Positions 12,697 through 13,224 of a stretch of 13,224 nt of DNA are shown here, piece by piece. Positions within the stretch are counted from its first letter, which is position 1, and the number at the start of each line of letters is the position of its first letter. Origin of the DNA: an uncultured Clostridia bacterium (lineage in GTDB: Bacteria > Bacillota > Clostridia > Oscillospirales > Oscillospiraceae). A program made the translations under genes and the position numbers. The notes beneath the pieces were generated by a model that saw nothing but the letters and a program-made list of their open reading frames with translations, searched no databases and was not told where the DNA came from. The stretch lies in contig CAMNHH010000052.1 of the NCBI GenBank assembly GCA_946539175.1, forward strand, positions 1 through 13,224, in the 5' to 3' direction.

Positions 12697-12725
12697 ATTA
12701 TACCATACAGCGGCCGCCTTGGCAA
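12697..12725 (-). promoter_or_regulatory. Minus-strand promoter driving the small-ORF region
   Basis: On the minus strand, TTGCCA (12725..12720), a 17-nt spacer and a perfect TATAAT (12702..12697). GGTAT (12688-12692) and ATACC (12700-12704) form an inverted repeat across the -10 and start region. No long gene lies downstream on this strand before 12379, so it must serve the small ORF or a small RNA, or be cryptic. Confidence 0.65.
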
Positions 12726-12754
12726 AACGCTTTTCCGGCGGAAACGCTTTCCGG
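12725..12754. promoter_or_regulatory. Operator-like repeats between two divergent promoters
   Basis: TTTCCG (12732-12737), a central G, then CGGAAA (12739-12744) form a perfect 13-bp inverted repeat. AAACGCTTTTCCGG (12725-12738) recurs as AAACGCTTTCCGG (12742-12754), a direct repeat of about 17-bp period. The element sits between the minus-strand -35 at 12720-12725 and the plus-strand -35 at 12769, a usual place for a regulator shared by divergent promoters. The regulator is unknown. Confidence 0.45.
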
Positions 12755-12768
12755 GAACCAGATCGCAT

Positions 12769-12797
12769 TTGACTTTGCCGGTCTCCGATGGTACAAT
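12769..12797 (+). promoter_or_regulatory. Promoter of the DUF3592-like gene
   Basis: TTGACT (12769-12774), a 17-nt spacer and TACAAT (12792-12797) preceded by TGG, an extended -10. The predicted start near 12804 gives a leader of about 38 nt before the ATG at 12842. Confidence 0.82.
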
Positions 12798-12841
12798 GGA
12801 AACGGTCATACATTATATTACTGTATCAGGAGGAACCGGAC

Positions 12842-13198
12842 ATGCATTATACAATCATAGCGGCGTGCGTCATTTTGCTGGTGGTCGCGTTTCTGATCAT
12901 CCGCACCAGGCGGATCAACGGGGAGATCCATCAGAACGGGATCGAGGCGGACGCGGTGGTGTCCCGGGTGAAGGAGAACGTGAGCTCCGACGCGGACGGC
13001 AGCGTATCCTACAGCTATACCTATTACGTCACCTACCGGACCATGAACGGCCAGACCGCGGAGGCCCAGCTGACCAGCGGGAAGAGCTTCGACTTCAAAA
13101 TCGGCAAGAAGGCCTGGGATTACGACCTTCATGAGGGCACCCGGGTGCGGGTGAAATATCTGCCCGAGCGGCCGAACTACGCGATCCGGATCGGATGA
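12842..13198 (+). CDS. Small single-TM protein, DUF3592-like
   Basis: A 118-residue protein: one N-terminal membrane helix (about 3-20, YTIIAACVILLVVAFLII) followed by RTRR and a beta-rich domain. GIEADAVVSRVKE (33-45), a tyrosine-rich SYSYTYYVTYRTMNGQ (55-70), and GTRVRVKYLPERPNYAIRIG at the end match the pattern of DUF3592-type proteins (GxxAxAxV, YxxxVxY, G..V.V.Y.P..P..A). Function unknown; the domain probably lies against the membrane. AGGAGG at 12828-12833 with an 8-nt spacer fixes the ATG, which excludes the longer frame from 12788. It is transcribed alone from a strong promoter, and no terminator is visible in the last 26 bases of the window. Confidence 0.85.
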   Translation: MHYTIIAACVILLVVAFLIIRTRRINGEIHQNGIEADAVVSRVKENVSSDADGSVSYSYTYYVTYRTMNGQTAEAQLTSGKSFDFKIGKKAWDYDLHEGTRVRVKYLPERPNYAIRIG

Positions 13199-13224
13199 CG
13201 GGCGCTGTTCCGCCGGCCTGCCGC

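Noticed and set aside
12361..12813. 150-codon minus-strand frame
   Set aside because: It runs across both divergent promoters and the strong terminator. Only the central small segment has any coding-like look, and in a different frame at its 3' half.

Overview
The window looks like the chromosome of a GC-rich anaerobic Clostridia member, probably an Oscillospiraceae-like gut Firmicute. The evidence is a Gram-positive type ribosomal protein S12 with the extra N-terminal insert, an 81-residue L7Ae/YbxF-type protein beside it, strong AGGAGG ribosome binding sites, sigma-A type promoters, a butyrate kinase and several zinc-ribbon membrane proteins. The taxonomic call is inference; no rRNA gene is present.

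Left part (1-1040, minus strand): the start of a str operon, read right to left: promoter, L7Ae-family gene, rpsL, then the first 12 codons of rpsG, which leaves the window. The operon has its own near-consensus promoter and is not preceded by rpoB/rpoC, the usual Firmicute neighbours. The rpsL-rpsG spacer is long and full of alternative pairings.

1170-6105 (minus strand): a three-gene operon with a clear promoter: a 680-residue zinc-ribbon/TM/TPR-like protein, a tRNA-dihydrouridine synthase 4 nt downstream, and a 569-residue zinc-ribbon/TM protein. It ends at a 32-bp perfect palindrome. The two membrane proteins share a layout (cytoplasmic zinc ribbon, proline/alanine-rich linker, one TM, large outer domain), and neither has a known function.

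6160-8124: an EamA-type transporter with its own promoter and a long AT-rich leader, convergent with a DUF554 membrane protein.

8306-11222 (plus strand): butyrate kinase, a HisJ-type PHP phosphatase, then a sensor kinase core. The kinase begins directly after the phosphatase stop codon, in the same frame and without membrane segments. This looks like a deletion seam that removed the phosphatase C-terminus, the kinase N-terminus and probably a response regulator. A fragment of an unrecognised gene follows.

11452-13198: a seven-TM protein with an outer beta-rich domain, ended by a strong terminator. After it come a candidate 31-residue ORF on the minus strand with its own promoter, an operator-like palindrome between divergent promoters, and a small single-TM DUF3592-like protein.

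Most of the window is ordinary housekeeping and membrane content. The best leads are the phosphatase/kinase seam, the paired zinc-ribbon membrane proteins around the tRNA-modification enzyme, the structured str-operon spacer, and the small divergent locus near 12.7 kb.
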